DNA of 64,000 bases from Agathobaculum sp. NTUH-O15-33 (GCF_033193315.1 NZ_CP136187.1:248001-312000), one strand, 5' to 3'. Shown: positions 43,156 through 52,933, counted from the first letter of the stretch. Notes: generated by a model from the letters alone, not told the origin. A program made the numbers and translations.

Positions 43156-43158
43156 GGC

Positions 43159-43905
43159 TTACACCTCCGCCGACATTTCGCGTATGGAATCCAAAAGCTG
43201 GTCCTGAAATTCGCCGCGGGTTTCACTGCCGCGCGACAGCGTGCGCCATACCACGCCGTCCCGCAAAATGACGACGCGGTCGCAGTGCGAGGCGGCGAAC
43301 GAATCGTGTGTGACCATAAATATGGTCGCGCCCAGATTTTCGCGCGCCTGTGTGAAGCTGCCGATGACCGCGCGGGCGGATTTGGAATCCAGATTGCCGG
43401 TCGGCTCGTCGGCCAAGATCAGCAGCGGGTGGTTGATCAGCGCGCGGGCGACCGCGGTGCGCTGCTTCTCGCCGCCCGATATTTCCGCCGGGTACTTATT
43501 CCCGATCGGCGAAATGCCGAATACCTCGCACAGGCGGTCTGCGTCGGCCTCCATATCGCCGCCGGATTGTCCGGCGATCACGCGCGGCAGCAAGATATTG
43601 TCGCGCACCGAAAGGCCGTCCAGCAGCAGGAAGTCCTGAAAGACAAAGCCGAGCTTTTGATTGCGCACTTCGGCCAGCGCGTCCTCCGGAAGGCGCGCGA
43701 TCTCCTCGCCGCCAAGGGTGATGGAGCCGCTGTCCGCCGGGATGTAGCAGGAAATGCAGTTTAGAAGCGTCGTTTTGCCCGAGCCGGAGGGGCCCATAAC
43801 GGCGACAAACTCGCCTTCCTCCACCGTGAGGGACACGCCCTTCAACACTTCGTAGGTCGTTTTGCCTACCTGATAGGATTTGTGCAGGTTTTGTACGTTA
43901 AGCAT
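43159..43905 (-). CDS. ABC transporter ATP-binding protein, BceA-like
   Basis: The 248-residue ATPase has Walker A GPSGSGKTTLLNCI (about 38-51), Q-loop FVFQDFLLLDGLS, signature ISGGEKQRTAVARAL and Walker [14 protein letters not shown]. The start ATG 43905 (MLNVQNLHKSYQVG) is supported by AAAGGAAG; the longer frame to 43995 reads non-conserved residues. It pairs with the FtsX permease that follows. A role in resistance to antimicrobial peptides is likely from the family. Confidence 0.92.
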   Translation of the reverse strand: MLNVQNLHKSYQVGKTTYEVLKGVSLTVEEGEFVAVMGPSGSGKTTLLNCISCYIPADSGSITLGGEEIARLPEDALAEVRNQKLGFVFQDFLLLDGLSVRDNILLPRVIAGQSGGDMEADADRLCEVFGISPIGNKYPAEISGGEKQRTAVARALINHPLLILADEPTGNLDSKSARAVIGSFTQARENLGATIFMVTHDSFAASHCDRVVILRDGVVWRTLSRGSETRGEFQDQLLDSIREMSAEV

Positions 43906-43928
43906 AAAGTAATCTTCCTTTCCTGAAA

Positions 43929-44693
43929 CTATCGGATGAACTGAATCAGCGCGATCAGCGCCAAATGAGCGGGGTAGAACGCGTAAAAGAACCACTTAGG
44001 GATCTTTAGGTCAAAGTGCGTCGGAATGTAGATGAACAGAACGGCGAAGATGGTGAAGAACGTCCAATCGATCGCGACGCTGCCGCAAACGAAATTCAGC
44101 GGGTCCTCGATATGCACGTGGCCGAGCGCGGTCAGGTAGCTGAGCGAGTAGAGCGCGGCGCCGATCCCCGGATGGTTGCGGCAAAGGTAGAAGATCAGCA
44201 TCAACTGAATGCCCATGCCCGAGTAATCAAAGTTCCACCACGAAACAACGAACAGCGCCGCGAAAAACAGCCACCATTTGCGCTCCTTCAGGCCGTACAT
44301 GGCAAGTAGGCTTAAAAATAACGTGCAGAAGATGTTCCAGTTGGTAAACTGGGCCAGAAAATCGTGCGGGTGAAACGCCAGCACGTAAAACGGCTGCGAA
44401 ATGACCGCGAACAGGCCCAAACGGAACAAGTACTTTTTAATATCCCTTGTGTACAGCAGGCCTACCGTCATGCAGTAGCAGAAGATCGGGAAGGCCAGCC
44501 GCCCCACCCAGCGGAACCAGCCGACTTCGGGAAAGAACGCGCCGCCTACATGGTCGATCAGCATGGATAGGATGGCGACCAGCTTTAAAAAGTTCGTGTC
44601 CATATTGGTTTTCAGCCGCGGCTGCCCCTCGGGGAAGGTGGGCGGCGTGAGCAGCACATCGCGGATACGCCGCAGCGTTAAAGTTTTCGTCAT
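43929..44693 (-). CDS. TraX family membrane protein
   Basis: The 254-residue protein has about seven hydrophobic segments and the family signature NFLKLVAILSMLIDHVGGAFF (about 33-53), then RWVGRLAFPIFCYCMTVGLLYT and a C-terminal FYAFYPAHLALIALIQF. TraX proteins are acetyltransferase-like membrane proteins first known from F-pilin acetylation; chromosomal Firmicute members have unknown substrates. ATG 44693 follows GAGGAGG. It ends just after the BceA start region on the same strand. Confidence 0.88.
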   Translation of the reverse strand: MTKTLTLRRIRDVLLTPPTFPEGQPRLKTNMDTNFLKLVAILSMLIDHVGGAFFPEVGWFRWVGRLAFPIFCYCMTVGLLYTRDIKKYLFRLGLFAVISQPFYVLAFHPHDFLAQFTNWNIFCTLFLSLLAMYGLKERKWWLFFAALFVVSWWNFDYSGMGIQLMLIFYLCRNHPGIGAALYSLSYLTALGHVHIEDPLNFVCGSVAIDWTFFTIFAVLFIYIPTHFDLKIPKWFFYAFYPAHLALIALIQFIR

Positions 44694-44821
44694 GGTGTTA
44701 GCCTCCTCTTTATCTCTGGTTTCAGCATAGCGCACGGCGAAGGGCGGCGCAAACAAGCCTGTCATTTTCAGGCCGCGAAATGGAAAGTTTGGCGCGGGAA
44801 GCGTACGAGATGTAAAAATCA

Positions 44822-44860
44822 GCGCCCCTGCCGTCAAGTTTGGTTTGGCGGCAGGGGCGC
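44822..44860. promoter_or_regulatory. Long inverted repeat over the LytTR-operon promoter region
   Basis: GCGCCCCTGCCG and CGGCAGGGGCGC are perfect 12-bp arms 15 bp apart, just upstream of a TGGTAAAAT -10-like sequence (44865-44873). It may be an operator or a terminator; no minus-strand gene ends here. Confidence 0.45.
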
Positions 44861-44904
44861 AATATGGTAAAATGAAAAGGGAAAAATAAAGGGGAGGGAT
44901 ACAC

Positions 44905-45612
44905 ATGCTTCGCATTGGTATTTGCGACGATCAGGCGGAGTCGCGGCAGGCGCTGAAAAGCCTTGTCGAGCGTATTTTGGAAAAGCGGGCGGTTGAAAAC
45001 ACGATGTTTGAGTTTTCCTCCGGCGAGGGCCTGCTCGGCTGGATGGAAAAGCACGCGGGCGAACTCGATCTGGTCTTTCTCGATATAGAAATGGGCGGCC
45101 TGAACGGTATGGAAACGGCGAAAGCGCTGCGCGCGGCGGACGACAGCCTGCTTCTGGCGTTTGTCACGGGCTTTACCGATTATGTGTTCGACGGGTACTC
45201 GGTCGGCGCGCTCGGCTATTTGATCAAGCCGCCGCAGACAGAGCAGGTAAGCGAACTGCTTGACCGGGCGCTGGGCGCGCTTTTCAACGAAGCGGACAAG
45301 GTTTTTCTCTGCCGCAACGCGGAGGGGCTTTACCGCATCCCGAAAAAATCCATCCGTTACTTCTATTCGGACCGCCGCTTGGTCACCTGCGTCACGGACA
45401 ACCGCAACTATACGTTTTATGCGCGGCTGGACGATGTGGCGGAATCCGTCGGCCCGTCCTTTGTTCGTTTGCACCAGCGCTATTTGGTGCGCGCCGCCGC
45501 GGTAGACCGGGTAGAGGGCAGCAACGTGATCTTGGGGGACGAGGTGCTGCCCATCAGCCGCGCGTATCAAAGCGCCGCGCTTGCCTCCATCGCGCGGGCG
45601 ATGCTGGAATAG
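44905..45612 (+). CDS. LytTR-type response regulator (AgrA/LytR-like)
   Basis: The 235-residue protein has a receiver (LRIGICDDQAESRQALKSLV; phosphoacceptor in LDLVFLDIEMGGLNGMETA, near residue 58) and a C-terminal LytTR DNA-binding domain (IPKKSIRYFYSDRRLVTCVT; FVRLHQRYLVRAAAVDRVEG). GGGGAGGG precedes the ATG. It is followed by its GHKL kinase 9 bp later. Such pairs respond to peptides or envelope signals and bind direct repeats. Targets are unknown. Confidence 0.93.
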   Translation: MLRIGICDDQAESRQALKSLVERILEKRAVENTMFEFSSGEGLLGWMEKHAGELDLVFLDIEMGGLNGMETAKALRAADDSLLLAFVTGFTDYVFDGYSVGALGYLIKPPQTEQVSELLDRALGALFNEADKVFLCRNAEGLYRIPKKSIRYFYSDRRLVTCVTDNRNYTFYARLDDVAESVGPSFVRLHQRYLVRAAAVDRVEGSNVILGDEVLPISRAYQSAALASIARAMLE

Positions 45613-45621
45613 GGGGCGGCG

Positions 45622-46911
45622 ATGCAAATGAATGAAAATGTGCATTCCTTACTCTTTTTTGCGATCATGCTGTCCGACGGTATTTTGATGACCTGTACCG
45701 TGCGGCGGGTGCTGCCGGTGGGGCGGGGGCCTATACGGCGGTTCGCGCCGCTCGCGCTGTTCACCATTGTGCCCACCATGCCCAGCTGGCTGGGCGATGA
45801 AAATCCGCTGCTGATGCTTCCGTTCTTTATGCTGGTGTTTTTTCTATGCTATGGCGGGCCGTGGTTTGCACGGGGCACGGTGGGCATCGTGTTTTATGAG
45901 CTGCTGATATCGCTCAACATGTTTTTTGATACCACATCCCGCTGGTACGAATTTCTTTGGTTTGAACGGCTTCCAAGCATGCTTTTAAAGCTCGTCCTGT
46001 GGCTGGTCATTTTTCTGTGCGTGCGCCGTCTGCTGCCGGGCGGCCAGCCGGTCACGCTGTCGCCACGGCTTTGGGTGCTGATCGGCGTGCTTTCGCTGTC
46101 GTCCTTATTCTCCATGCTGTCTTTTTCAATCTGGGGCATTTTGGACTTTACGACAAATTCGTTTGATTTCGTCTTGGGCCGTGTGGCCAATACCTTTTTA
46201 CCGTTCGTCTTTTTATCCTCCTTGGCGCTGCTGTTTGCGATTGCGCTGCTTTCCCGCCACGAAGCGCTGGAAATAGAGCACAAGCTGGCCGATATGCGCG
46301 AGGTGTACTATCAAAGCCTCAAGCGCGAACAGCAGCAGGTGCGCACGCTGCGGCATGATATGCGCAATCACCTGACCGCGCTGTCCGGCCTGCTTGCGCG
46401 GAACGATGCCCAAAAGGCGCGGGAATATGTGCAAAGCCTGTCCCAGTCGCCCGCGCTCGTCGGTGTAAAGCGCTTTTGCGAAAATGAAACGGTAAACGCG
46501 GTGCTGGCGTCCAAGGCGGGCGCCATTGAACACGAGGGGCTGACCGCCGATATCGGCGTGTCGCTGCCGGAAAACCTGCCTGTTTCCGATCCCGATCTGT
46601 GCGCGCTGTTCGGCAACGCGCTGGATAACGCGATCGAAGCCGCGAAGACCGCCCATGATAAACGGATTACCGTGCGCGCCCGCACGGATAAAGGCCTGCT
46701 GATGCTGCGCGTGGCCAACGCCTACGCGGGCGAGCGGGAGCAACTGAATAAAGGGCTGTTTGGCACCACCAAAGCGGATAAAGCGTCCCACGGCTTTGGC
46801 CTTGCGGGTATGCGCGAGATCGCCGTGCGCCACGGCGGCACGCTGGAAGCGAACGCGGATAAAAACCGGTTCGAGCTGGTCGTGTGCATTCCTTTGGATG
46901 ACGCGGAATAG
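45622..46911 (+). CDS. GHKL-domain sensor histidine kinase (AgrC-like)
   Basis: The 429-residue protein has six or seven N-terminal membrane segments (about 1-215), a coiled linker, the phosphoacceptor region LRHDMRNHLTALSGLLAR (about 243-260) and a GHKL ATPase with GNALDNAIEAAK (N box) and HGFGLAGMREIAVRHGG. No AgrD-like peptide gene was found near it, so it may sense another ligand. It forms one operon with the LytTR regulator upstream. Confidence 0.91.
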   Translation: MQMNENVHSLLFFAIMLSDGILMTCTVRRVLPVGRGPIRRFAPLALFTIVPTMPSWLGDENPLLMLPFFMLVFFLCYGGPWFARGTVGIVFYELLISLNMFFDTTSRWYEFLWFERLPSMLLKLVLWLVIFLCVRRLLPGGQPVTLSPRLWVLIGVLSLSSLFSMLSFSIWGILDFTTNSFDFVLGRVANTFLPFVFLSSLALLFAIALLSRHEALEIEHKLADMREVYYQSLKREQQQVRTLRHDMRNHLTALSGLLARNDAQKAREYVQSLSQSPALVGVKRFCENETVNAVLASKAGAIEHEGLTADIGVSLPENLPVSDPDLCALFGNALDNAIEAAKTAHDKRITVRARTDKGLLMLRVANAYAGEREQLNKGLFGTTKADKASHGFGLAGMREIAVRHGGTLEANADKNRFELVVCIPLDDAE

Positions 46912-46929
46912 TGCGGTTTGGTTTTGATA

Positions 46930-46967
46930 AAAGAATAAGCGGGGCGCGAAAGCCCCGCTTATTCTTT
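46930..46967. terminator. Bidirectional terminator
   Basis: AAAGAATAAGCGGGGC and GCCCCGCTTATTCTTTT around GCGAAA, between the convergent kinase and TetR genes; it overlaps the last codons of the latter. Confidence 0.85.
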
Positions 46968-47630
46968 TACCAAATACGCAGATATTAAATTGTCAAGACA
47001 CACCGCCTTGGCGAGCGTCGGCGGTATAGGCCGCGCTTCAAACGAGATATACCGCTGATCCATTGCCCACCAAGTGAGCATTTCAACGATCAGGCTGGTG
47101 GAAAGCGCAAGGTGCTGCAAGGGACGGATCTCGCCTTTTTCAATAAAAAGGGCGAGATAGCGCGTCATTGTATCAAAAAAACGTTCGCGGTATGCGCGAT
47201 AGCTTTGGGCAAGCTTGGGGAAATCAAACTGGTTCTTCTCAATGAATAGACAGCCCACCGCATAGCGGGAAAGCAGGTCGAACGTATCGCTGATCAGTTC
47301 CGGAAAGGTATAGTTCGCTGCGCCGTGCGCCAGATGCGCCGCAAAGGACGCGGCGCTCTCATCAAAAGCGGCCATGATCTCGCTGTCGAGCCCGTCAAAC
47401 AGCTCGCCGCGGATCGGCCGGTCGAATTCCCGCTCCATAAACGCGGGGTCAATGGTACACTTTAAAACAAAGTTTAGAATTTCCCGCTTGCCGATAAAAT
47501 CGTGATAAATGGTGCCGACGGAAACGTCCACCGCCTTTGCAATATGGCTGATCTGTGTTTTGGAATACCCCTGCCGCAGAAACAGCAGGGCGGCGGCGTC
47601 ATGTATGGCCTTCATACGCTGATTTACCAT
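46959..47630 (-). CDS. TetR family transcriptional regulator
   Basis: The 223-residue protein has the HTH AIHDAAALLFLRQGYSKTQI followed by SHIAKAVDVSVGTIYHDFIGKREIL. ATG 47630 (MVNQRMKAIH) lies close after AGGAGGG. The direct repeat TTCATTCATTC in the leader may be its operator. The target is unknown; the neighbours are a kinase and rny. Confidence 0.9.
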   Translation of the reverse strand: MVNQRMKAIHDAAALLFLRQGYSKTQISHIAKAVDVSVGTIYHDFIGKREILNFVLKCTIDPAFMEREFDRPIRGELFDGLDSEIMAAFDESAASFAAHLAHGAANYTFPELISDTFDLLSRYAVGCLFIEKNQFDFPKLAQSYRAYRERFFDTMTRYLALFIEKGEIRPLQHLALSTSLIVEMLTWWAMDQRYISFEARPIPPTLAKAVCLDNLISAYLVKE

Positions 47631-47674
47631 AGACCCTCCTTGAAGAAAATGTGAATAATTCATTCATTCTTATC

Positions 47675-47704
47675 ATTGTACATCACCCCATTGGGAGGTG
47701 TCAA
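47675..47704 (-). promoter_or_regulatory. Promoter of the second tetR gene
   Basis: Minus-strand TTGACA (47699-47704) and TACAAT (47675-47680), 18-bp spacer. Confidence 0.75.
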
Positions 47705-47738
47705 CAAAAAAGCAGGCGCCGTTTGGCGCCTGCTTTTC
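47705..47738 (-). terminator. Terminator of rny
   Basis: GCAGGCGCC-AAAC-GGCGCCTGC followed by T6 on the minus strand. Confidence 0.88.
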
Positions 47739-47742
47739 GTGG

Positions 47743-49287
47743 TTACTTTGCAAATTCGATCGCGCGGGTCTCGCGCACCATGTTTACCTTGATCTGGCCG
47801 GGGTAGTCGAGCTCGTCCTCTATTTTGTGGGCAAGCTCGCGGGCCAAAAGCAGCATCGCGTCGTCCGAAATCTTATCCGGGTTGACGATGATGCGGATCT
47901 CGCGTCCGGCCTGAATGGCGTAAGAACTGGTAACGCCGGGCGTTTCGTTGGCGATGCCCTCCAGCTTTTCAAGACGCTTGATATAGTTTTCGAGATTTTC
48001 GCGGCGCGCGCCGGGGCGTGCGGCCGAAATAGCGTCCGCCGCCTGAACGAGGCAGGCGATCACGGTCTTGGCTTCCACGTCGCCGTGGTGCGCTTCGATC
48101 GCGTGGATGATGCCGGGCGCTTCCTTGTACTTCTTGGCGAGGTCTACACCGATCTGGACATGGCTGCCCTCGACCTCGTGGTCGATCGCCTTGCCGATAT
48201 CATGCAGCAGGCCGGCGCGGCGGGCGGGGATCGGATCGAGCCCAAGTTCGCTCGCCATCATGCCGGCGATATGCGCGACCTCGATCGAGTGCATCAGCAC
48301 GTTCTGACCATAGCTGGTACGGTAACGCAGACGGCCGAGAATCTTGATGAGTTCGGGGTGGATGCCATGTATGCCGGTTTCAAACGTGGCGCGTTCGCCT
48401 TCGGATTTGATGATTTGATCGACCTCGCGGCGGGCCTTTTCAACCATTTCCTCAATGCGGGCGGGATGGATACGTCCATCCACAATCAGCTTTTCGAGCG
48501 CCAGACGCGCGACCTCGCGCCGTACCGGGTCGAAGGAGGAAAGGGTGATCGCTTCGGGGGTGTCGTCTATGATAAGGTCAACACCAGTCAGCGTTTCGAG
48601 GGTGCGGATGTTGCGCCCCTCTCGGCCAATGATGCGGCCCTTCATTTCGTCGTTGGGCAGCGGCACAACGGACACGGTCGCTTCTGCGACATGATCCGCG
48701 GCGCAGCGCTGGATCGCGGTGGAGATGATCTCGCGGGCGGTCTGCTCGCTTTCATCCTTAACGCGCTGGTTAATTTCGCGCAGCTTAACGGCTGCGTCGT
48801 GCTGGGCTTCGGCTTCAATGGATTGAACAAGCATTTCGCGGGCCTCGTCCCGCGTCATGCTGGCGATACGCTCCAAGGCGGCCAGTTGTTCGTCCTTTAA
48901 GCGGACGCACTCTTCTTTTTCCTGTACCGTAGCGGCAAGCTGCTGGGAAAGCTCCTCGCTTTTACGATCCAGCGTGTCGGACTTTTTGTCAAGCGCTTCT
49001 TCGCGCTGAATGAGGCGGCGTTCAAGCTGCTGGGTCTCGTTGCGGCGTTCCTTCAGCTCGCGGTCGGCTTCGGAGCGCTGCTTGTGGATCTCGTCCTTGG
49101 CCTCTAAAATGGCCTCTCTCTTCTTCGTCTCACCGGCTTTAATCGCTTCATTGATGATGCGGGTCGCTTCCTTTTCAGCGCTGCCTATTTCTTTTTCCGC
49201 AACGCTCTTTCGATACAGGAATCCAATGACCACGCCGACAATGAGGCATACAATCCCGGCGATGATGGGCGGAATTAAAGTGTTCAT
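47743..49287 (-). CDS. rny: Ribonuclease Y
   Basis: This membrane-anchored endoribonuclease starts bulk mRNA decay in many Firmicutes. The 514 residues have an N-terminal transmembrane helix ([18 protein letters not shown]), a long coiled coil (about 30-200), a KH domain ([21 protein letters not shown]) and an HD domain ([17 protein letters not shown], about 356-372). It is full length, with its own promoter and terminator. Confidence 0.97.
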   Translation of the reverse strand: MNTLIPPIIAGIVCLIVGVVIGFLYRKSVAEKEIGSAEKEATRIINEAIKAGETKKREAILEAKDEIHKQRSEADRELKERRNETQQLERRLIQREEALDKKSDTLDRKSEELSQQLAATVQEKEECVRLKDEQLAALERIASMTRDEAREMLVQSIEAEAQHDAAVKLREINQRVKDESEQTAREIISTAIQRCAADHVAEATVSVVPLPNDEMKGRIIGREGRNIRTLETLTGVDLIIDDTPEAITLSSFDPVRREVARLALEKLIVDGRIHPARIEEMVEKARREVDQIIKSEGERATFETGIHGIHPELIKILGRLRYRTSYGQNVLMHSIEVAHIAGMMASELGLDPIPARRAGLLHDIGKAIDHEVEGSHVQIGVDLAKKYKEAPGIIHAIEAHHGDVEAKTVIACLVQAADAISAARPGARRENLENYIKRLEKLEGIANETPGVTSSYAIQAGREIRIIVNPDKISDDAMLLLARELAHKIEDELDYPGQIKVNMVRETRAIEFAK

Positions 49288-49414
49288 TGCTTCGGTTAAG
49301 TCCTCCTATTTATTTTTTTAGGTGCAATTTTGCTGGGGAAATGATTCGGTATAATGCCTTGAAACAGCCGCGCCGGTTGGCGCGGCAATATTACAGTAGG
49401 TATTATCTATAATA

Positions 49415-49443
49415 ATTGTAAAGCCTTTTGGTCAAACTGTCAA
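49415..49443 (-). promoter_or_regulatory. Promoter of rny
   Basis: Minus-strand TTGACA (49438-49443) and TACAAT (49415-49420), 17-bp spacer. The leader is about 120 nt. Confidence 0.82.
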
Positions 49444-49504
49444 GAAAAACCCGGTGCACACGGGGCAAATTTTGGCGCTTTTTGAGAAGAACTTTTCTGC
49501 GCCC

Positions 49505-49533
49505 TTGTGACGGGCCGCCCGATTTGATATAAT
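49505..49533 (+). promoter_or_regulatory. Promoter of the pgeF-SBP-mnmA-eamA operon
   Basis: TTGTGA (49505-49510) and TATAAT (49528-49533), 17-bp spacer. Confidence 0.75.
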
Positions 49534-49560
49534 AATGGGACTGCGAACGGAGGAAATACC

Positions 49561-50361
49561 ATGGATCAAACGATGCGCCGCGTCCAAAAGGGCGCGCTGA
49601 CCTATTATGTCTGCACGCGCCTGCCGGTTCGCCACGCGTTTACGACAAAGTTCGGCGGCGTCTCCGCCGGGCCGTGCGAAAGCCTGAACCTTGGCTTCGG
49701 CCGGGGGGACACGGAGGAAAACGTGCGTAAAAACTACGCGCTGCTCGCGGACGCGCTCGGCGTGCCCGCCGCGCGCTTTACGCTCACCAAGCAGATACAC
49801 GAGGACGAGGTATCGGTCGTTTCCGAACAGGAAAGCGGCATGGGCCTGCAAAAGCCGATGGCGTGGCAGTCGGACGCGATCATCACGGCGCTTGGCGACA
49901 CGCCCCTTGTGGGCTTTGGCGCGGACTGCGTCGTAACGCTTCTGTATGATCCCGCGGCGCGGGTCTGCGGCGTGTGCCACGCGGGCTGGCGCGGCACGGC
50001 AAAGGGCATTCTCGGCAAAACCGTGGCGCAAATGGCGGAAAAGCTCGGCGCGCATCCCGAAACGATGGTGGCCGTCATGGGCCCGTCCATCCATCAGGAG
50101 TGCTTCGAGACCGATTCGGACGTGCCGGACGAGATGGAACGCCTGCTTGGCGCGATGGTGCGTCCCTTTGTCATGGAAAAGGGCGAGAAATTCCACGTCG
50201 ACTTACAGGGCGTCAACGCCGCGCTTTTGGCGCGGGCGGGGCTCCGGCCGGAAAACATCGTGGACAGCGGGCTTTGCACCATGTGCGAGCACCAAACCTT
50301 TTGGTCGCACCGCCATACAAACGGCGTGCGCGGCGTGCAGGCGGGCGTGATCTGCCTGTAA
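49561..50361 (+). CDS. pgeF: Peptidoglycan editing factor PgeF (YfiH/YlmD/LACC1 family)
   Basis: The 266-residue protein matches the laccase-domain/purine nucleoside-processing family. It contains HAFTTKFGGVSAGPCESLNL (about 21-40), the zinc ligands in TLTKQIHEDEV, CHAGWRGTAKGI (about 139-150) and CTMCEHQTFWSHR (about 239-251). Family members correct L-Ser misincorporation in muropeptides or cleave purine nucleosides. GGAGG precedes the ATG. It is the first gene of a four-gene plus-strand operon. Confidence 0.92.
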   Translation: MDQTMRRVQKGALTYYVCTRLPVRHAFTTKFGGVSAGPCESLNLGFGRGDTEENVRKNYALLADALGVPAARFTLTKQIHEDEVSVVSEQESGMGLQKPMAWQSDAIITALGDTPLVGFGADCVVTLLYDPAARVCGVCHAGWRGTAKGILGKTVAQMAEKLGAHPETMVAVMGPSIHQECFETDSDVPDEMERLLGAMVRPFVMEKGEKFHVDLQGVNAALLARAGLRPENIVDSGLCTMCEHQTFWSHRHTNGVRGVQAGVICL

Positions 50362-50385
50362 GGACCGGGGAAGGATACGGGATAA

Positions 50386-51876
50386 ATGATAAGACAGAAA
50401 AAAAACGCGTTGGCGCTGCTGCTGGCCGCGCTCTGCCTGCTTGGCGGCTGCGGCGGCGGGGAAGAGGACGACACGCCGAAGGCCAAGGAGGATCATGTCA
50501 AGGTAAGCGACGCTTATTTTGGCCTAGCCTACTATGACACCGGCAAGCTCGACCCGGTGACGGACAACACGCGCATCAACCGCCTTGTGTGCGAGGCGAT
50601 GTACGAGGGACTTTTTGAGGTGGGCGATAATTTCACCGCCGTGCCAGTTTTATGTTCGGAATACACGGGCGACGGCACAAGCTTTGTTTTCACCCTGCGG
50701 GAGGACGCGACGTTTTGGTCGGGCGAGCGGGTGACGGCGAAGGATGTGGTGGACAGCCTGATGGCGGCGCAGGAAAACGAAAATTCACCCTACCGGGAGC
50801 GGATGCGGCAGGTCGTTTCGGTGGAAGCGCAGGGCGATAACAAGGTGTCGATCGAACTGGGCGCGCCGAACGTGAATTTCCCGCGCCTGCTCGATATCCC
50901 GGTGCGCCGCATAAGCGACGCGAATGAAAGCTTTGCCGAGGGCACCGGCCCGTTTTGCCCGGTCAAGGAAAACGGCAAATGGACGCTGACCGCGAATGAA
51001 AACTGGCACGACGGTTTCCTCGGCACGATCCGGCGCATCACGCTCGTCACCATGGTCCGGGCGGACGCCGCGGTATCGAGCTTCCAAACCGGCGATGTGT
51101 CGCTGATGCGCGAGCCGCGCATCTCGTCGAACTCCACCGCGATCAACGGCTCGGTCGACACGGTGCAAACGCCGAGCGCCAACCTGCATTATATTGGCGT
51201 GAATTTTGCCAATGAAACGCTGAAAAACAGCGCGGTACGCCGCGCGCTCAGCACGGCGATCGGCCGGAAGGGCCTGTGCGACACGCAGTTGCAGACCTTT
51301 GCCGATCCGGCGGTGCTGCCGGTCAATCCCCAGCCTCTGGGGGACGACACTTTGAAGCTGGACATGTCCGGCTCGTCCGACAGCGCGGCCGCGCTGCTGG
51401 CGGAAGCAAAGCTGGAATCCGCGCCGAGCTTTACGCTGCTGGTCAATTCGGATAACTCCTTTAAGGTCGCGGCCGCGGAACAGATCGCCGCTTCGTGGAA
51501 GGCGGCCGGCATCAGCGTCACGGTCGATAAGCGGCCCTATGACGAATATGTGGCGGCGCTGCAAGCGGGCTCGTTCGATCTGTATTACGGCACCGCGCGT
51601 TTGATGCCGGATTTCGATCTGCGGCCGCTCATTTCATCCGGCGGAGCGCTCAATTTCGGCGGATACAGCAGCGATACCATGATGCAGGCGCTTACCAACT
51701 TCCGCTCGGGTCAGGATCTGACCGGGCTGTACCAGCTTTTCGTACAGGAGATGCCGATCATACCGATCGCGTTTGAGCGCGATCAGGTGGTCATTCGCAA
51801 GGGATTGATTAAAAACTTTACGCCCGAGCCGTATAACGCCTTTGCAAACCTTGAGACTTGGGAAGAAGCGGAGTAG
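50386..51876 (+). CDS. Oligopeptide-type ABC substrate-binding lipoprotein (SBP_bac_5)
   Basis: The 496-residue family-5 receptor has signal MIRQKKNALALLLAALCLLGGC with lipobox LGGC (Cys22). The family region is INRLVCEAMYEGLFEVGDNF through YTGDGTSFVFTLREDATFWS. It has no permease or ATPase partners nearby; it lies between pgeF and mnmA with gaps of 24-26 bp. It may serve an oligopeptide transporter encoded elsewhere, perhaps recycling cell-wall peptides given the PgeF neighbour (inference). Confidence 0.88.
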   Translation: MIRQKKNALALLLAALCLLGGCGGGEEDDTPKAKEDHVKVSDAYFGLAYYDTGKLDPVTDNTRINRLVCEAMYEGLFEVGDNFTAVPVLCSEYTGDGTSFVFTLREDATFWSGERVTAKDVVDSLMAAQENENSPYRERMRQVVSVEAQGDNKVSIELGAPNVNFPRLLDIPVRRISDANESFAEGTGPFCPVKENGKWTLTANENWHDGFLGTIRRITLVTMVRADAAVSSFQTGDVSLMREPRISSNSTAINGSVDTVQTPSANLHYIGVNFANETLKNSAVRRALSTAIGRKGLCDTQLQTFADPAVLPVNPQPLGDDTLKLDMSGSSDSAAALLAEAKLESAPSFTLLVNSDNSFKVAAAEQIAASWKAAGISVTVDKRPYDEYVAALQAGSFDLYYGTARLMPDFDLRPLISSGGALNFGGYSSDTMMQALTNFRSGQDLTGLYQLFVQEMPIIPIAFERDQVVIRKGLIKNFTPEPYNAFANLETWEEAE

Positions 51877-51902
51877 TTTTGATTGTAAAGAAAGGAAAAC
51901 AC

Positions 51903-52933
51903 ATGGGAGAAAAGGTCGTTCTGGGCCTGTCCGGGGGGTGGATTCGGCGGTTGCCGCCGCGCGCCTCCGGGATCAGGGCTATGAAGTGCACGGTATGTTT
52001 TTGGAGCTTGGCCTCGGCGGCGAGGAGGAAGCGAGAAAAGCCGCCGGAGAGCTGGGCGTCCCGTTTCATGTCGCCCACCGGGGGCAAGCGTTTGAACAAA
52101 CGGTATGCGCCTATTTCGCCGGGGCGTATCAAAACGCGCGCACGCCCAACCCGTGTATCGTGTGCAACCCCCTTGTCAAGTTCCGCGCGCTGGCCGAGCT
52201 GGCGGACGAGCTGGGCGCGCCCTATCTCGCCACCGGCCACTATGCCCGCACCGGGCGGGACGGCGAGGGCCGCGCGCTTCTTCTGCGCGCGCGCGCAAAG
52301 AAGGATCAGACCTATATGCTCTACCGCCTGCCGCGCGAGACCGTGGCGCGCTGCCTGTTCCCGCTGGGCGAGGAACCGGATAAGGACGCGGTGCGCACCG
52401 AAGCGCGCAGCCGCTCGCTCGGCGTTTCGGAAAAGCCGGACAGCATGGATATTTGCTTTATTCCCGACGGGGACGTGCCCGGCTGGCTGGCGCGGCGCGG
52501 CGCGGCCTTGCCGCCCGGCGATTTCGTCGATGAAAACGGCAAGGTGCTAGGCCGCCACAAGGGTCTGCACTGCTACACCGTGGGGCAGCGCAAGGGACTG
52601 GGCGTCGCGGCGGAGGGGCGGCTGTTCGTGCAGGCGCTCGATCCCGTGAAGAATCAGGTGGTGCTGTCGCTGCACGATGTGTACCGTAAAACCGTGCGGT
52701 TGACGGGTACGCACTATATCGCGCCCGAATACGCGGCAAACGGCCCGTTTTCCTGCGAGGTGCGCGTGCGCTTTTCCGCAAAAAGCGACCGCGCGACCGT
52801 ATATCCGGCGGGCGATACCGCCGTGATCGCGTTTGATGAGGCCGTGCGTGCCCCCGCGGCCGGGCAGTCCGCCGTGTTTTATGACGGCGATATCGTCATT
52901 GGCGGAGGGTTTATTGAAGATGCGGCGGAATGA
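51903..52933 (+). pseudogene. mnmA: tRNA 2-thiouridine synthase MnmA, frameshifted near the 5' end
   Basis: MnmA thiolates U34 of tRNA Lys/Glu/Gln. The gene starts MGEKVVLGLSGG at ATG 51903, then is out of frame; the other frame continues VDSAVAAARLRDQGYEVHG through the catalytic TPNPCIVCNPLVKF, ATGHYAR, SMDICFIPDGD and YTVGQRKGLGV to 52933. The PP-loop SGGVDSAV is cut at the G6 run 51933-51938; one more G gives an intact gene of about 343 codons. Loss is unexpected for this enzyme, so a homopolymer sequencing error is the main alternative. Confidence 0.88.

Noticed and set aside
47698..48900. 400-codon plus-strand frame opposite rny
   Set aside because: RNase Y on the other strand is unambiguous and has its own promoter and terminator.
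50386..51876. Hidden permease/ATPase partners for the peptide-binding lipoprotein
   Set aside because: Neighbouring genes are PgeF, MnmA and an EamA permease; no ABC membrane or ATPase gene is in this operon.
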